This document shows positions 1 through 8,480 of a DNA stretch of 64,000 bases, one piece after another. How positions within the stretch are numbered: the first letter of the stretch is position 1; each line of letters begins with the position of its first letter. The stretch comes from Ostreiculturibacter nitratireducens (GTDB taxonomy: Bacteria; Pseudomonadota; Alphaproteobacteria; Rhodobacterales; Rhodobacteraceae). Below the pieces are notes generated by a model. The model worked only from the letters and a program-made list of their open reading frames with translations, ran no database searches and had not been told where the DNA came from. The stretch spans positions 1,054,001 through 1,118,000 of the forward strand of contig NZ_JAVQHL010000002.1 of NCBI RefSeq assembly GCF_032670585.1. Direction: 5' to 3'. A program made the translations under genes and the position numbers.

Positions 1-915
1 CTCCGAGATGCGCCATTTTCGGCGTGTCGTCTCGTTGAGTTCGATCAGGAAATCCTCGAAGACCCGGAGCTTCCGGGGCTTCAGCCTGTGGCGCGGGTGC
101 AGGATGCGCAACTCCACTCCCTGGGGCCGGAAGCTGTTGAGCACGGGGACGAGGCGCCCCGATCGGATCTCGTTGTAGACGAGGTAACTTGCCACCTGCA
201 GAAGCCCCCCGCCGCGGCTCGCGGCGGCGACGCCCGCCTCCGCGCTTTCAAAGGCGAGCGGGCCCCCAGGCATTTGGACGACGGCTTCCTCGCCTTCCCG
301 GAACCGCCATGGAACCGGGGCGCCGGTCGCCGAGGACAGGATCGCGACGGTGGCGTGGTTGGCGAGGTCGGCGGGGACCTTCGGCGCACCCCGCGCCGCC
401 AGGTAGGCGGGCGAGGCGACGGTGAGGACGGGCAGGCGGCCGACGGAACGCGCGGTCAGATCGCGGTCGGGCACTTCGCCCGCGAAGACTGCGGCATCCA
501 GCCGGTCTCCGACAAAATCGGGCAAGCTGTTGCGCGACAGGATGTGGACTTCGACTTCCGGGTAAGTCTCGATGAAGCTTGGAAGCGCAGGGGCCAGGAT
601 GGCGCGGGCAAGTCCCGGCGGGATCTGCACGCGCAGGAGCCCGCGCGGCGAACGCTCGGCCGAGCCGATGTCATCCTCCAGCATGGTCACGTCGTCGAGG
701 ATCTTCCGTGCGCGTTCCGCGTAGGCGCGGCCGTCTTCGGTGAGGCGCAGGCTCCGCGTCGTGCGCTCGACCAGCTGGACACCGAGGTGGCGCTCGAGTT
801 CCTTCAGGATCGCGCTTGCCGCGCCCTTCGCATAGCCGAGATCCTCGCTCGCGGCCGTCAGGCTTCCGAGTTCGGCCACCCTGAGGAAGACGCGCATAGC
901 CCGTAGGTGGTCCAT
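1..915 (-). CDS. LysR family transcriptional regulator (3' end outside window)
   Basis: The frame opens at an ATG at 915 and stays open for 305 codons to the left edge, so only the last few residues are missing. The N-terminus (about residues 1-60, MDHLRAMRVFLRVAELGSLT and following) is a LysR winged helix-turn-helix. The rest is a substrate-binding domain of the AaeR/DmlR-like subgroup (RSVGRLPVLTVASPAYLAARG, then SGRLVPVLNSF). It lies divergent from the hemerythrin-like gene across about 120 bases, so it may control that gene. The effector and targets cannot be read from sequence. Confidence 0.9.
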   Translation of the reverse strand, partial: MDHLRAMRVFLRVAELGSLTAASEDLGYAKGAASAILKELERHLGVQLVERTTRSLRLTEDGRAYAERARKILDDVTMLEDDIGSAERSPRGLLRVQIPPGLARAILAPALPSFIETYPEVEVHILSRNSLPDFVGDRLDAAVFAGEVPDRDLTARSVGRLPVLTVASPAYLAARGAPKVPADLANHATVAILSSATGAPVPWRFREGEEAVVQMPGGPLAFESAEAGVAAASRGGGLLQVASYLVYNEIRSGRLVPVLNSFRPQGVELRILHPRHRLKPRKLRVFEDFLIELNETTRRKWRISE

Positions 916-1034
916 CGATTGTCCGAAAATGTCAGAGACTGAAACCGAGTATCGCTGGGTTTTCGCAACTTGGGAATGGGCTAATGCAGCCCAATCCGGC
1001 CCGGCCGATCGGGCAAAGACAAGGGAGACAAGAA

Positions 1035-1724
1035 ATGAACGCTGAAACGCCGGTCAAGGTCGAAGCCGAGGACCTGTACTACGGGGTGCACAAGGGCATC
1101 CGCCTTGCCAACGCGCGCATGCTCGTGCGGCTCGGGTCCGTGGACCCGACGGACGAAAAGGCGCTGGCCGAGACGCTCAAGGCCCTCGAACAGCATCTCG
1201 AGATGAGCCTGAGCCACCTCGTTCATGAAAACCACCAAATCCACACGGCGCTGGAAAGCCGCTGCCCGGGAGCGACCCATGACGCAGGCGACGACCACGA
1301 ACATCACGAAGAATCCTTTGTCGAACTTCGGCGCCTGGCAGCCGAAGTTGCAGGCGCCGGAGCCGACCGTCCGAAGCGGCTGCGCCGGCTGTACCAGCGC
1401 TTCGCCCTGTTCGTCGCGGACGACCTCGCCCACATGCACGAGGAAGAAACCAAGCTGATGCCGCTGATCGAGGCCAACTTCACGCCGGAGGAGATCGTCG
1501 GCATCCGGGAGCGGATCGTCGCCGACATCGAGCCCGACATGATGGTTCGTTTCATGCGGGCGATGCTCGCCGCCGCGACCGAGACAGAGCGGCGCGAGAT
1601 GGTCGGTGGTATGCAGGCGGGCATGCCGACCGAGGTCTTCTCCGGAATGATGACCGCGGTCAGCGGGGCGCCATGGGTGCCGGGTGACTGGGCCGGACTC
1701 GGCCGTGCGCTCGCTGCGGCCTGA
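1035..1724 (+). CDS. Hemerythrin-like HHE domain protein
   Basis: This 229-residue soluble protein has the helical, His/Glu-rich pattern of hemerythrin-type diiron proteins. Candidate metal ligands lie in YGVHKG near the N-terminus, in HLVHENHQIH, in HHEE and in HMHEEE. Such proteins bind oxygen, nitric oxide or iron, and which applies here is unknown. The start is the ATG at 1035, which follows a GGGAG ribosome site at 1023-1027; the frame can be read from 984 but without a better site. It is divergent from the LysR gene. A second helical stretch near the C-terminus (MVRFMRAMLAAATETERREM) has no recognised function. Confidence 0.75.
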   Translation: MNAETPVKVEAEDLYYGVHKGIRLANARMLVRLGSVDPTDEKALAETLKALEQHLEMSLSHLVHENHQIHTALESRCPGATHDAGDDHEHHEESFVELRRLAAEVAGAGADRPKRLRRLYQRFALFVADDLAHMHEEETKLMPLIEANFTPEEIVGIRERIVADIEPDMMVRFMRAMLAAATETERREMVGGMQAGMPTEVFSGMMTAVSGAPWVPGDWAGLGRALAAA

Positions 1725-1747
1725 GGCAGCGCGGGCGAGAAAAGCAG

Positions 1748-1776
1748 ACGGGCGGGTGCAATGCGCCCGCCCGTCG
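1748..1776 (-). terminator. Stem-loop, probable terminator for the small reverse-strand ORF
   Basis: A ten-base perfect stem (GACGGGCGGG at 1748-1757 with CCCGCCCGTC at 1767-1776) encloses nine bases. Read on the reverse strand it is followed by TGCTTTTCT, a short T-rich run. It lies between the hemerythrin-like gene and the 42-residue ORF, which converge, so it may serve both. Confidence 0.5.
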
Positions 1777-1812
1777 TGCGTCAGGTCACGGGCTCGGCGC
1801 CCGCGGACCTTC

Positions 1813-1941
1813 TCAGAAAGCCGAGGCGGCCGTCGCCCCGATCGAGAAGGTCAGTGACAGGAGCCCGATCGCGAAGACCGTCCAGTGGGCCGCGGCGCTG
1901 AGCTTTCCGTCGCGGGCGAGCTTGCGGATCCTTTCGCGCAT
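1813..1941 (-). CDS. Small single-pass membrane protein, 42 residues
   Basis: This short ORF starts at an ATG at 1941 and has a perfect AAGGAG ribosome site eight bases upstream. The product begins with a basic amphipathic stretch (MRERIRKLARDGKLS) followed by one hydrophobic segment (about residues 20-41, WTVFAIGLLSLTFSIGATAA), so it is probably an inner-membrane peptide with its N-terminus in the cytoplasm. A hairpin lies just past the stop. I recognise no family. The strong ribosome site, membrane-protein composition and downstream hairpin argue that it is real. Confidence 0.55.
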   Translation of the reverse strand: MRERIRKLARDGKLSAAAHWTVFAIGLLSLTFSIGATAASAF

Positions 1942-2129
1942 GGCTTTCACTCCTTGGTCCCCCTCGCAGCCTTGCAGCTGCTTGCGGGACAAGGCTGGGC
2001 GCGAAATGCGGCATGAATTGGGAAAGCTTCGTGCGGATTCTGGACGATTCGCCCGAATCGACTGAACGGGATTGGCTTTTCCCTTGAACCGGGATTAGGC
2101 AGGTGCGGGCGAAGGCGGAGGGTAGCAGG

Positions 2130-2840
2130 ATGCCGGAATTCGGATTCCCCGTGCCGGGTTGGGTGCCGCCCGAGCGGCCCGGACCCGAGTTGATGGAAGG
2201 GCGCTGGGCGCGGCTCGAGCGGCTCGACCCGGGCGCCCATACGCCGGGTCTCTGGCGCGCCTTCCGCGATGCGGACGCGGTCTGGAACTACTTGCCCTAT
2301 GGCCCCTTTGCCACGGAGGCGGAATACGGCGCCTGGGCAGAGGGGATGGCGGGGCGGGGGGATCCCTTCTTCTACGCGATCCGTGATCTCGAGACGGGGA
2401 CTCTCGGCGGGGTGGCGAGCTATCTCAGGATCACGCCGGAAGCGGGGTCGATCGAGGTCGGGCACATAAACCTGTCGCCCGGGCTGCAGCGGACGCGGGC
2501 GGCGACGGAGGCCATGTTCCTGATGATGGGCTGGGCCTTCGGGGCGGGCTACCGGCGCTATGAATGGAAATGCGACGCGCTGAACCTGCCATCGCGCCGG
2601 GCGGCGGAAAGGTTGGGCTTCAGCTATGAAGGCGTGTTCCGGCAAGCTGCCGTCGTCAAGGGTCGGAACCGCGACACTGCGTGGTTTGCGGTGGCGGATG
2701 GCGACTGGGCGGCGCTTGAGGGCGCTTTCGGGGAGTGGCTCGCACCAGCGAACTTCGACGAGGCCGGGCGCCAGCGGCGTGGCCTTTCGTCACTCACGGC
2801 ACCGATCCGCGTGGCTTCCGATCCCGTCCTCGCGCGCTGA
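2130..2840 (+). CDS. GNAT family N-acetyltransferase (RimJ/RimL type)
   Basis: The product of about 236 residues transfers an acetyl group from acetyl-CoA to an amine, probably a protein N-terminus or a small molecule. The layout is that of the RimJ/RimL-like Acetyltransf_3 group. RLERLDPGAHTPGLWRAF opens the fold, GTLGGVASYLRI forms the central strands, and WKCDALNLPSRRAAERLGFS carries the asparagine and AAERLGF pattern typical of the family. The ATG at 2130 is preferred because it has GGAGGG upstream; a GTG at 2103 is also in frame. The convergent response regulator gene ends 24 bases downstream. Confidence 0.85.
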   Translation: MPEFGFPVPGWVPPERPGPELMEGRWARLERLDPGAHTPGLWRAFRDADAVWNYLPYGPFATEAEYGAWAEGMAGRGDPFFYAIRDLETGTLGGVASYLRITPEAGSIEVGHINLSPGLQRTRAATEAMFLMMGWAFGAGYRRYEWKCDALNLPSRRAAERLGFSYEGVFRQAAVVKGRNRDTAWFAVADGDWAALEGAFGEWLAPANFDEAGRQRRGLSSLTAPIRVASDPVLAR

Positions 2841-2864
2841 CGCCACGAAGCTCTCTGGCCGAGC

Positions 2865-3584
2865 CTAGAACCGTGCGCCGGAGGCGAGGCGCTGCCGTAC
2901 GAGACCGGTTATGCGGGTCACGTCGCCGGAGGTCGATCGGCCCGCCCGACGGTCGCGGGCAAGGTCTGCCGCCGCCGCCTCCAGCGCAGCGTCATGCGCG
3001 CTGATCGCAAGGCCCGACAGGAACTGCGCGACATAGTCCAGCCTGGTCTCGTCTCCGCTTTCCGAGAGGATTCCGGCGGCAAGGCTCAGATCGTCGCGGA
3101 GTGCGAGAGGGTCGGGAGTGACGATGTCATTTGCAAGTGCGCGCGGCCCCTTGGGCCGCGCTGCCGATGGCAGCGCGGACAGGATCGCCGCCTGGAAGGC
3201 CGCGAGGCTTTCGATCGGCTTTTCAAGAAAACCGTCCGCGCCCGCCTCGCGCGCCACTTCGGCGCCATCCGCGTTTCCGGAAGTGCCGAGCACCACTGGC
3301 ACACGCACAGACATCGCCGCCAGGTCGCGGATCAGTTCCTGGCCGAAGCCGTCTGGCAGGCCAAGGTCGACGATCACCACGGTCGGCCGGTAGGTCGCGA
3401 GGTGCCGACGCGCCGAGCGAAGGCAGTCGGCGCGCCGTATCCGCGCCCCGGAACGCAGGCAGAGAATCCGCATCGCTTCGCAAGCGAAGCGGCTGTCCTC
3501 CACCACGAGCACGGTCATTCCCTGAAGTGGGCGGTCCGCCGTCTGGCATCGCTGTGTCAGGAAACCAGTCATATCGTCGCTCAT
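2865..3584 (-). CDS. Response regulator, receiver domain plus unassigned helical C-terminus
   Basis: Residues about 22-135 are a CheY-like receiver: the acidic pocket contains D30 (VLVVED), the phosphoacceptor is D73 (VVIVDLGLP) and the conserved lysine is K122 (FLEKPI). After it come about 100 residues of mostly helix (LALRDDLSLAAGILSESGDE and on) with no DNA-binding motif that I can see. They could be a degenerate Hpt-like or dimerisation domain. No sensor kinase is adjacent, so the partner is elsewhere. The gene is transcribed divergently from mce. Confidence 0.85.
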   Translation of the reverse strand: MSDDMTGFLTQRCQTADRPLQGMTVLVVEDSRFACEAMRILCLRSGARIRRADCLRSARRHLATYRPTVVIVDLGLPDGFGQELIRDLAAMSVRVPVVLGTSGNADGAEVAREAGADGFLEKPIESLAAFQAAILSALPSAARPKGPRALANDIVTPDPLALRDDLSLAAGILSESGDETRLDYVAQFLSGLAISAHDAALEAAAADLARDRRAGRSTSGDVTRITGLVRQRLASGARF

Positions 3585-3747
3585 GCCTTAGCCTCCTCTC
3601 GTTCCGGGTCCTGGTCTGCGACTCGGAGTAGAGAACGGGTTTGCCTAATGGCAGGTTAATTCGACGGGCTGGCCCAACTGCGGCCACGCGCCGCTTGCGC
3701 CTTCGCGCGCCCTTGCCCATAAGTCCTGCGACAACCCGGAGGGAGCC

Positions 3748-4152
3748 ATGATCGGACGCTTGAACCATGTCGCCATCGCCGTGCCGGACCTCGAGGCGGC
3801 CGCGGAACAATACCGCACGACGCTCGGTGCCAATGTGCGCCCGCCGCAGGACGAACCGGACCACGGCGTCACGGTCGTCTTCATCGAGCTTCCGAACACC
3901 AAGATCGAGCTTTTGCATCCCCTGGGCGAGAATTCCCCCATCGCCGGGTTTCTTGAAAAGAACCCCTCGGGCGGCATCCACCACATCTGCTACGAGGTCG
4001 AGGACATCATCGCCGCGCGCGACAAGCTGAAGGCCGAGGGCGCGCGCGTCCTGGGCAGCGGCGAGCCGAAGATCGGCGCGCATGGCAAGCCCGTCCTGTT
4101 CCTGCACCCGAAGGACTTCAATGGCTGCCTGATCGAACTGGAGCAGGTCTGA
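3748..4152 (+). CDS. mce: Methylmalonyl-CoA epimerase
   Basis: The enzyme interconverts (2S)- and (2R)-methylmalonyl-CoA between propionyl-CoA carboxylase and methylmalonyl-CoA mutase, so it acts in propionate, odd-chain and branched-chain catabolism. The 134-residue length and vicinal-oxygen-chelate fold fit the family. Metal ligands are visible as H7 in RLNHVAIAV, a histidine in GGIHHICYEV (78/79) and E130 near the C-terminus. Ribosome site GGAGGGA lies before the ATG. Its stop overlaps the start of the DUF1467 gene by one base, a pairing I know from Rhodobacterales. Confidence 0.95.
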   Translation: MIGRLNHVAIAVPDLEAAAEQYRTTLGANVRPPQDEPDHGVTVVFIELPNTKIELLHPLGENSPIAGFLEKNPSGGIHHICYEVEDIIAARDKLKAEGARVLGSGEPKIGAHGKPVLFLHPKDFNGCLIELEQV

Positions 4153-4442
4153 TGAACCTCACCGGCGGCATCGTCCTCTACGCGGTCATCTGGTTCATGG
4201 TCTTCTTCGTGGTCCTGCCGATCCGATTCGAGAGCCAGGAGGAGTCGGGTGAGGTCGTGCCGGGCACCCCGGCCTCGGCGCCTTCCGAAGCGGGCGTGGT
4301 GCGCAAGGCGAAGATCACCACCATCGTCGCGACGGCGATCTGGGCGGTCGTTGCCGCGATCATCCTTTCGGGCTGGGTGTCGATCTACGACATCGACTGG
4401 CTAGGCCGGCTCGGGCCGGAGCCGGCGGCGGTGTCGAACTGA
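4152..4442 (+). CDS. DUF1467 family inner-membrane protein
   Basis: This 96-residue protein has two transmembrane helices (about residues 5-23 and 56-76) joined by a short polar loop, ending in the GWVSIYDIDWLG stretch typical of DUF1467. The family is conserved in alphaproteobacteria and has no known function. It is translationally coupled to mce, its ATG sharing a base with the mce stop. That implies co-expression but not necessarily a role in propionate metabolism. Confidence 0.85.
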   Translation: MNLTGGIVLYAVIWFMVFFVVLPIRFESQEESGEVVPGTPASAPSEAGVVRKAKITTIVATAIWAVVAAIILSGWVSIYDIDWLGRLGPEPAAVSN

Positions 4443-4452
4443 GCCGGCGCCC

Positions 4453-5163
4453 TCAGCGCCCGCCGCGGGCGCGGTCTTCCGCCAGGACACGGTGGAAGAA
4501 ATGGGTGAAGGTCGCCGCGCCTAGAACCGGGATGAAGAAGTTGATGACCGGCACCGTAAGCGGCGCGGCCATCAGCGTGCCCGCGATCCAGACCCGCAGC
4601 CGGTAGCGGCGGCGCAACGCGCTCGCCTCTTTCCGGCCCAGCCTGCGCATCGCTACCATCTGGAAATATTCCCGCCCGAGCAGGTAGCCGTTTACCGCCC
4701 AGAAGACGAGCGGCGAGAACGGGCCGACCAAGGCGAAGAGGATCAGCGCGAGCGTGTTCGCCGCGATCAGGACGCCGAAGAAGTTCAGGCTGTCAATCAG
4801 CGCCTCGTAGAAGGGTATGCGGGGAACGGGGGGCAGGTCGGGGTAGTGGCGCGCTTCGACCGCGGCGGCGACGTCCTCGAGAAAGAAGCCGGTGAAGGCC
4901 GAGGCCACGGGGACCATGAGGAAGATCGACAGGAAGATCATCAGCGCGAGCGATGCCCAGCCGAGGAGGTCATCGACCCAGGTCACCTCGCCCACCCAGG
5001 GCAGCGTCAACGGATCGGGCGTCACCCAGTCGATGATCTGGACGAAGCCCGCGTAGACCCCGAAGAGCAGCGCGAGCGTCAGCGCGACACCGATCAGGAA
5101 CACGCGCAGGAAGCGGCGGTCGGACAGCTGGCCGAGCGCCTTCAGGAAGTCGCCGACGATCAT
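4453..5163 (-). CDS. EI24 domain (CysZ-like) membrane protein
   Basis: A 236-residue polytopic inner-membrane protein of the EI24/DUF540 family, which includes the sulfate permease CysZ. Hydrophobic segments lie at about residues 22-46, 68-92, 130-158 and 192-220, and the family-typical GREYFQMVAMRRL motif follows the third block. Sulfate transport is possible, but no cys genes are nearby and the alphaproteobacterial members are mostly uncharacterised. The start overlaps the stop of the nitroreductase gene (ATGA), so the two form an operon. Confidence 0.8.
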   Translation of the reverse strand: MIVGDFLKALGQLSDRRFLRVFLIGVALTLALLFGVYAGFVQIIDWVTPDPLTLPWVGEVTWVDDLLGWASLALMIFLSIFLMVPVASAFTGFFLEDVAAAVEARHYPDLPPVPRIPFYEALIDSLNFFGVLIAANTLALILFALVGPFSPLVFWAVNGYLLGREYFQMVAMRRLGRKEASALRRRYRLRVWIAGTLMAAPLTVPVINFFIPVLGAATFTHFFHRVLAEDRARGGR

Positions 5164-5738
5164 TCCGTCATCCAGGTGGTGATCTCGGCGACGTCTGGGC
5201 GCGGGCGTTCGGGCGGTACCGAGGTTTCCGTTCCGATATGGATGATCCCGGCAACCTTTTCGCCGGCGGCGAGGCCGAAGCCCTCTCGGCAGAAGCCTTC
5301 GTCATGGGACGGCCAACCGGTGATCCAGTTCGCTCCCCAACCCGAGGCGAGCGCCGCGTTCAGAAGCGAGAAGCAGGCCGCGCCGGCGGAGAGAAGCTGC
5401 TCGACCTCTGGAACCTTCTCGCTGTCGCGGGGCACGAAGACCACGGCCACGGCGAGGTGCGAGCCGCCGAAGTTGAGCGCGGATTTCTCGACCTTCTCCG
5501 GGTCGATGCCGAGACCGGGGCCGAGGCGGCGGACAAGGTCGGCCAGCCGCAGAAGCGCCGCGCGTTCGAGGACGACGAAGCGCCAGGGCACGAGCTTGCC
5601 GTGATCGGGCACGCGCGCGGCGGCGGTCAGAATCGGCAGGAGTTGGTCGCGCGTCGGCACGGGCGTCTTCAGCGTCTTCGCGGGGCGCGAGCTGCGGGAC
5701 AAGAGGAAGTCCAGCGCGGCCTGGTTCGGTTGGGGCAT
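5160..5738 (-). CDS. Nitroreductase family protein (YdjA-like)
   Basis: A 192-residue FMN-dependent nitroreductase-fold protein. The N-terminal pattern LDFLLSRSSRPAKTL, then AARVPDHGKLVPWRFVVLE and SAGAACFSLLNAALASGWG, follows E. coli YdjA, a compact member with an open flavin site. The physiological substrate is unknown. The start at 5738 follows AAAGGAG. The frame is open further upstream, but that extension has no support. It is the first gene of a two-gene operon with the EI24 protein. Confidence 0.88.
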   Translation of the reverse strand: MPQPNQAALDFLLSRSSRPAKTLKTPVPTRDQLLPILTAAARVPDHGKLVPWRFVVLERAALLRLADLVRRLGPGLGIDPEKVEKSALNFGGSHLAVAVVFVPRDSEKVPEVEQLLSAGAACFSLLNAALASGWGANWITGWPSHDEGFCREGFGLAAGEKVAGIIHIGTETSVPPERPRPDVAEITTWMTE

Positions 5739-5879
5739 TGGGGGCTCCTTTCTTGGCGCCAGATATGGCAGCTCCCATGCCGAAGGCAAACCCCGGCGCG
5801 AGGTATTCCGGTCGCGCTTGACTTGGGTCATTGCGCATGGACGCCGAGGGCCCAGACTTCCCTGCAGGGAGGAACCGGC

Positions 5880-6980
5880 ATGAGGCTCATCAGCGCAGTT
5901 CTCGCCCTCGCGCTGCCCGCGAGCGGCGCGGCGGCGGCCGAGGTCATCGACATAGACGTTGCCGAAGCCCATGGCTGCGCGCTTTACGACGACGGCGCGG
6001 TCTGGTGCTGGGGGGATTTCCCCGGCACGGAGCTGGAACTGCCGTTCAGTGCCTGGCCCGTGGATGGCTTGCCGGCCGCCAAAACCATCGCGACGGGGCG
6101 TTTCGGGGCCTGCGCAGTGGATCATGGCGGCGATCTGTGGTGCTGGGGCTTCGATCTTCAGAGAAGCCTGCGGAACGACGATTTCACCATGACGCTGGAG
6201 CCGTTCCGCATCGATGGGCTCCCGAGGGTGAAGGCCGTCGACCTCGGCTTCGTCCATTATTGCGCGATCTCGATAGCTGGCGAGGTCTGGTGCTGGGGCG
6301 ACAATCCCTGCGGGGAACTCGGCTGCGGCGACAGGGAGCCGAGAGTGGATCCGACGCGGGTTCTCTACGTGCTCGGTGCACGGGCGGTTTCGGCCGGCGT
6401 CAACAACACATGCGTCGTGCTCTGGAGCGGGCAGCTGTCCTGCTGGGGGTCCGACAACCCAACGATGGTGGGCAAGCCCTTCATCTACGAATCAAGCGAG
6501 CCGCTCCTGTTCGACATGGACGCCGCCGGCCCCTTCCGCACGGTTTCGAACGGCCGGAACTTCGCCTGCGGGATTCTCACATCGGGCGAGGTCACCTGTT
6601 TCGGCTCGAACATCATGGGACAGATCGGCACGGAGGAACCGCGCCTGGGAGAGGGCTGGTCCGGGATCGGCGAGGTAGATGGAATCACAAAGGCCGAGGA
6701 CCTCGATACAAGCTATTTCAACGCCTGTGCGGTTCAGGGCGGAAAGGTGATCTGCTGGGGGGCGCCGCTCTTCACCCCGGTCGAGGTGGGCGAGATGGCG
6801 CAGTTGCCCAAGGAAGTGCCCGGAATCGAGGGGGCGACGCGGGTGGCCCTTGGACCCGTCTTCGGCTGCGCCGTCACAGGGGGGCGCGTGATGTGTTGGG
6901 GAACGGCGGAATTGTTCGGCTCGCCGCTCATCAAGGGAATGACCCCGAACCAGGCCGCTCCGGTGCCGGGGCTGCCCTAG
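5880..6980 (+). CDS. Secreted RCC1-repeat beta-propeller protein
   Basis: The 366-residue product has a Sec signal peptide (MRLISAVLALALPASGAAAA, probable cleavage near residue 20). About six or seven blades of RCC1 type follow, each with a core such as HGCALYDDGAVWCWGD, HYCAISIAGEVWCWGD or FACGILTSGEVTCFGSN. Each blade carries a Cys in the xCAL strand and another in the WCWG strand, so a ladder of disulfides is likely in the periplasm or outside. RCC1 propellers bind proteins; no partner is evident. It is monocistronic between divergent and convergent neighbours. The ATG at 5880 has GGGAGG upstream. Confidence 0.85.
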   Translation: MRLISAVLALALPASGAAAAEVIDIDVAEAHGCALYDDGAVWCWGDFPGTELELPFSAWPVDGLPAAKTIATGRFGACAVDHGGDLWCWGFDLQRSLRNDDFTMTLEPFRIDGLPRVKAVDLGFVHYCAISIAGEVWCWGDNPCGELGCGDREPRVDPTRVLYVLGARAVSAGVNNTCVVLWSGQLSCWGSDNPTMVGKPFIYESSEPLLFDMDAAGPFRTVSNGRNFACGILTSGEVTCFGSNIMGQIGTEEPRLGEGWSGIGEVDGITKAEDLDTSYFNACAVQGGKVICWGAPLFTPVEVGEMAQLPKEVPGIEGATRVALGPVFGCAVTGGRVMCWGTAELFGSPLIKGMTPNQAAPVPGLP

Positions 6981-6992
6981 GCCCGGCCACGC

Positions 6993-8090
6993 CTAAAGAT
7001 AGTAGTCCGCGAGCCGCCCGATATGTGCGGAGACATGCGTTTGCCATTCCAGGCCCGGCTGGCGGGTCGCAAGCGTGTCGGCAAGCGGGTCCGGGGCGCG
7101 CGTCGCGCTGCCGGTCAGTTCCTCAAGCACGGCATGGCCGCAGAACGGGACATGCGCTTCCGAATAGCCGCCCTCGTGGACGAGGACCAGGCGGCCGCCG
7201 CAAAGGTCCTCGGCGGCATCCTTCGCCATGCGCGTAAGCGACCGGAATGTTTCGGCAGTCGCCAGCATGCGGCCGAGCGGGTCGAGAGCGGAGGCATCGT
7301 AGCCGCAGGCCACAACGATCGCCTCGGGGCGGAAGCGGGCGAGGAGAGGCAGCACGATCCTCTCCATCGCTTCCAGGTAGTTCACGTGGCCGGTGCCGGG
7401 GGGCAGCGGGATGTTCGCGTTGAACCCCAGCCCCTTGCCCTCGCCGCGCGCCTCGGCCCCGCCAGTGTCCAGCGGATAGTTCCGTTCCTGGTGGAGCGAG
7501 ATCGTCAGCACCTCCGGATCGCGCCAGAAGACGGCCTCGGTCCCGTTGCCGTGGTGCACGTCCCAGTCGATGACCGCGATGCGGCGGGCGAGTCCCGCGG
7601 CCTGAGCCGCGCGAATGGCGATGCCGATGTTGTTCAGCAGGCAGAAGCCGTTGGCGAAGTCGGGAAGGCAATGATGACCGGGGGGGCGCGAGAGGGCGTA
7701 GGCGTTCTTCGCCCGGCCCTCGAGAACGGTCATCAGCGCGCCCTTTGCGAGGCCCGCCGACAGCGCCGCGATCTCGTAGCCGCCAGCACCGAAGGGGGCG
7801 CGGAGGCCGATCTCGCCGCCGCCGGTGTCCGAAAGTGCCTTGAAGGCGTCCAGGTAACTTGCCGGATGAACGCGCAGCAGGTCCTCGCGGCTCGCTTCTG
7901 GCGCGGACTGCACCTGCATTTCCGACAGAAGCCCCGTCACGGCGAGGAGGTTGACGAGGCGCCGCTTGGTTTCCGGGCTTTCCGGGAGTCCCGCGCCGGG
8001 CTGGACGAGTCCCCCAGCCTTCATCGTCAGCGCGTATTGCCCGCCGTGGTGCCAGAGGCAGCGTTCGTCGTGGAAGAATGCGGTTGTCAT
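6993..8090 (-). CDS. Histone deacetylase family (class II-like) Zn amidohydrolase
   Basis: A full-length 365-residue arginase/deacetylase-fold enzyme. Visible motifs are RPPGHHCLPDFANGFCLLNN (catalytic His pair), DWDVHHGNGTEAVF (zinc ligands Asp and His) and ACGYDASALDPLGRM (third ligand Asp). Bacterial members deacetylate acetylpolyamines or other small acetamides, or act on proteins; the substrate cannot be set from sequence. The start at 8090 follows GGGGGAG. It is divergent from the DUF167 gene and shows no pathway neighbours. Confidence 0.9.
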   Translation of the reverse strand: MTTAFFHDERCLWHHGGQYALTMKAGGLVQPGAGLPESPETKRRLVNLLAVTGLLSEMQVQSAPEASREDLLRVHPASYLDAFKALSDTGGGEIGLRAPFGAGGYEIAALSAGLAKGALMTVLEGRAKNAYALSRPPGHHCLPDFANGFCLLNNIGIAIRAAQAAGLARRIAVIDWDVHHGNGTEAVFWRDPEVLTISLHQERNYPLDTGGAEARGEGKGLGFNANIPLPPGTGHVNYLEAMERIVLPLLARFRPEAIVVACGYDASALDPLGRMLATAETFRSLTRMAKDAAEDLCGGRLVLVHEGGYSEAHVPFCGHAVLEELTGSATRAPDPLADTLATRQPGLEWQTHVSAHIGRLADYYL

Positions 8091-8201
8091 GGCTCCCCCG
8101 GCTTTCGGTTCGCGCGCAGCCTACCGGGGACCGGTCCGGCGGGCCAGCAGGAAGCGGGGGCGAGGTGGACAAACGCGCCGCGCCCGCCGCAGAGTGCCGG
8201 A

Positions 8202-8474
8202 ATGAGCGGCAAGGCCAGAAACAGCACGGGTGCCATCCCCGAAATCGCGCCGGGCGAAGAGATCGCCGTGCGGGTCACGCCCCGTGCTTCCCGCAACGCC
8301 GTCGTGGCGGAAGAGGGTCTGGTCAGGGTCTATGTCACGGTGCCGCCGGAGGGCGGCAAGGCGAATGCCGCCGTTCAGGAGCTTCTCGCGGAGGCGCTGG
8401 GTGTCGCCAAGACGCGGCTCGAACTCGTGCGCGGGGCTTCGTCGCGCGAAAAGACCTTCCGCCTCTTGCCCTGA
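8202..8474 (+). CDS. DUF167 (YggU family) protein
   Basis: This 90-residue protein matches the DUF167/UPF0235 family: IAVRVTPRASRNAVV, then VTVPPEGGKANAAVQELLAEALGV and VRGASSREKTFRL, which is the GKAN...G..S..K signature. Function is unknown; the small alpha/beta fold is known from E. coli YggU. The ATG at 8202 has only a weak ribosome site. It ends six bases before the end of the convergent ClpP-like gene. Confidence 0.88.
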   Translation: MSGKARNSTGAIPEIAPGEEIAVRVTPRASRNAVVAEEGLVRVYVTVPPEGGKANAAVQELLAEALGVAKTRLELVRGASSREKTFRLLP

Positions 8475-8480
8475 AGGGCG

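Noticed and set aside
88..906. Long forward ORF of 272 codons
   Set aside because: It lies entirely antisense to the LysR gene, whose translation is clearly LysR-like; the forward product has no recognisable domain.
5160..6257. Long extension of the nitroreductase
   Set aside because: The extra residues are antisense to the RCC1 gene; ATG 5738 has AAAGGAG at the right distance.
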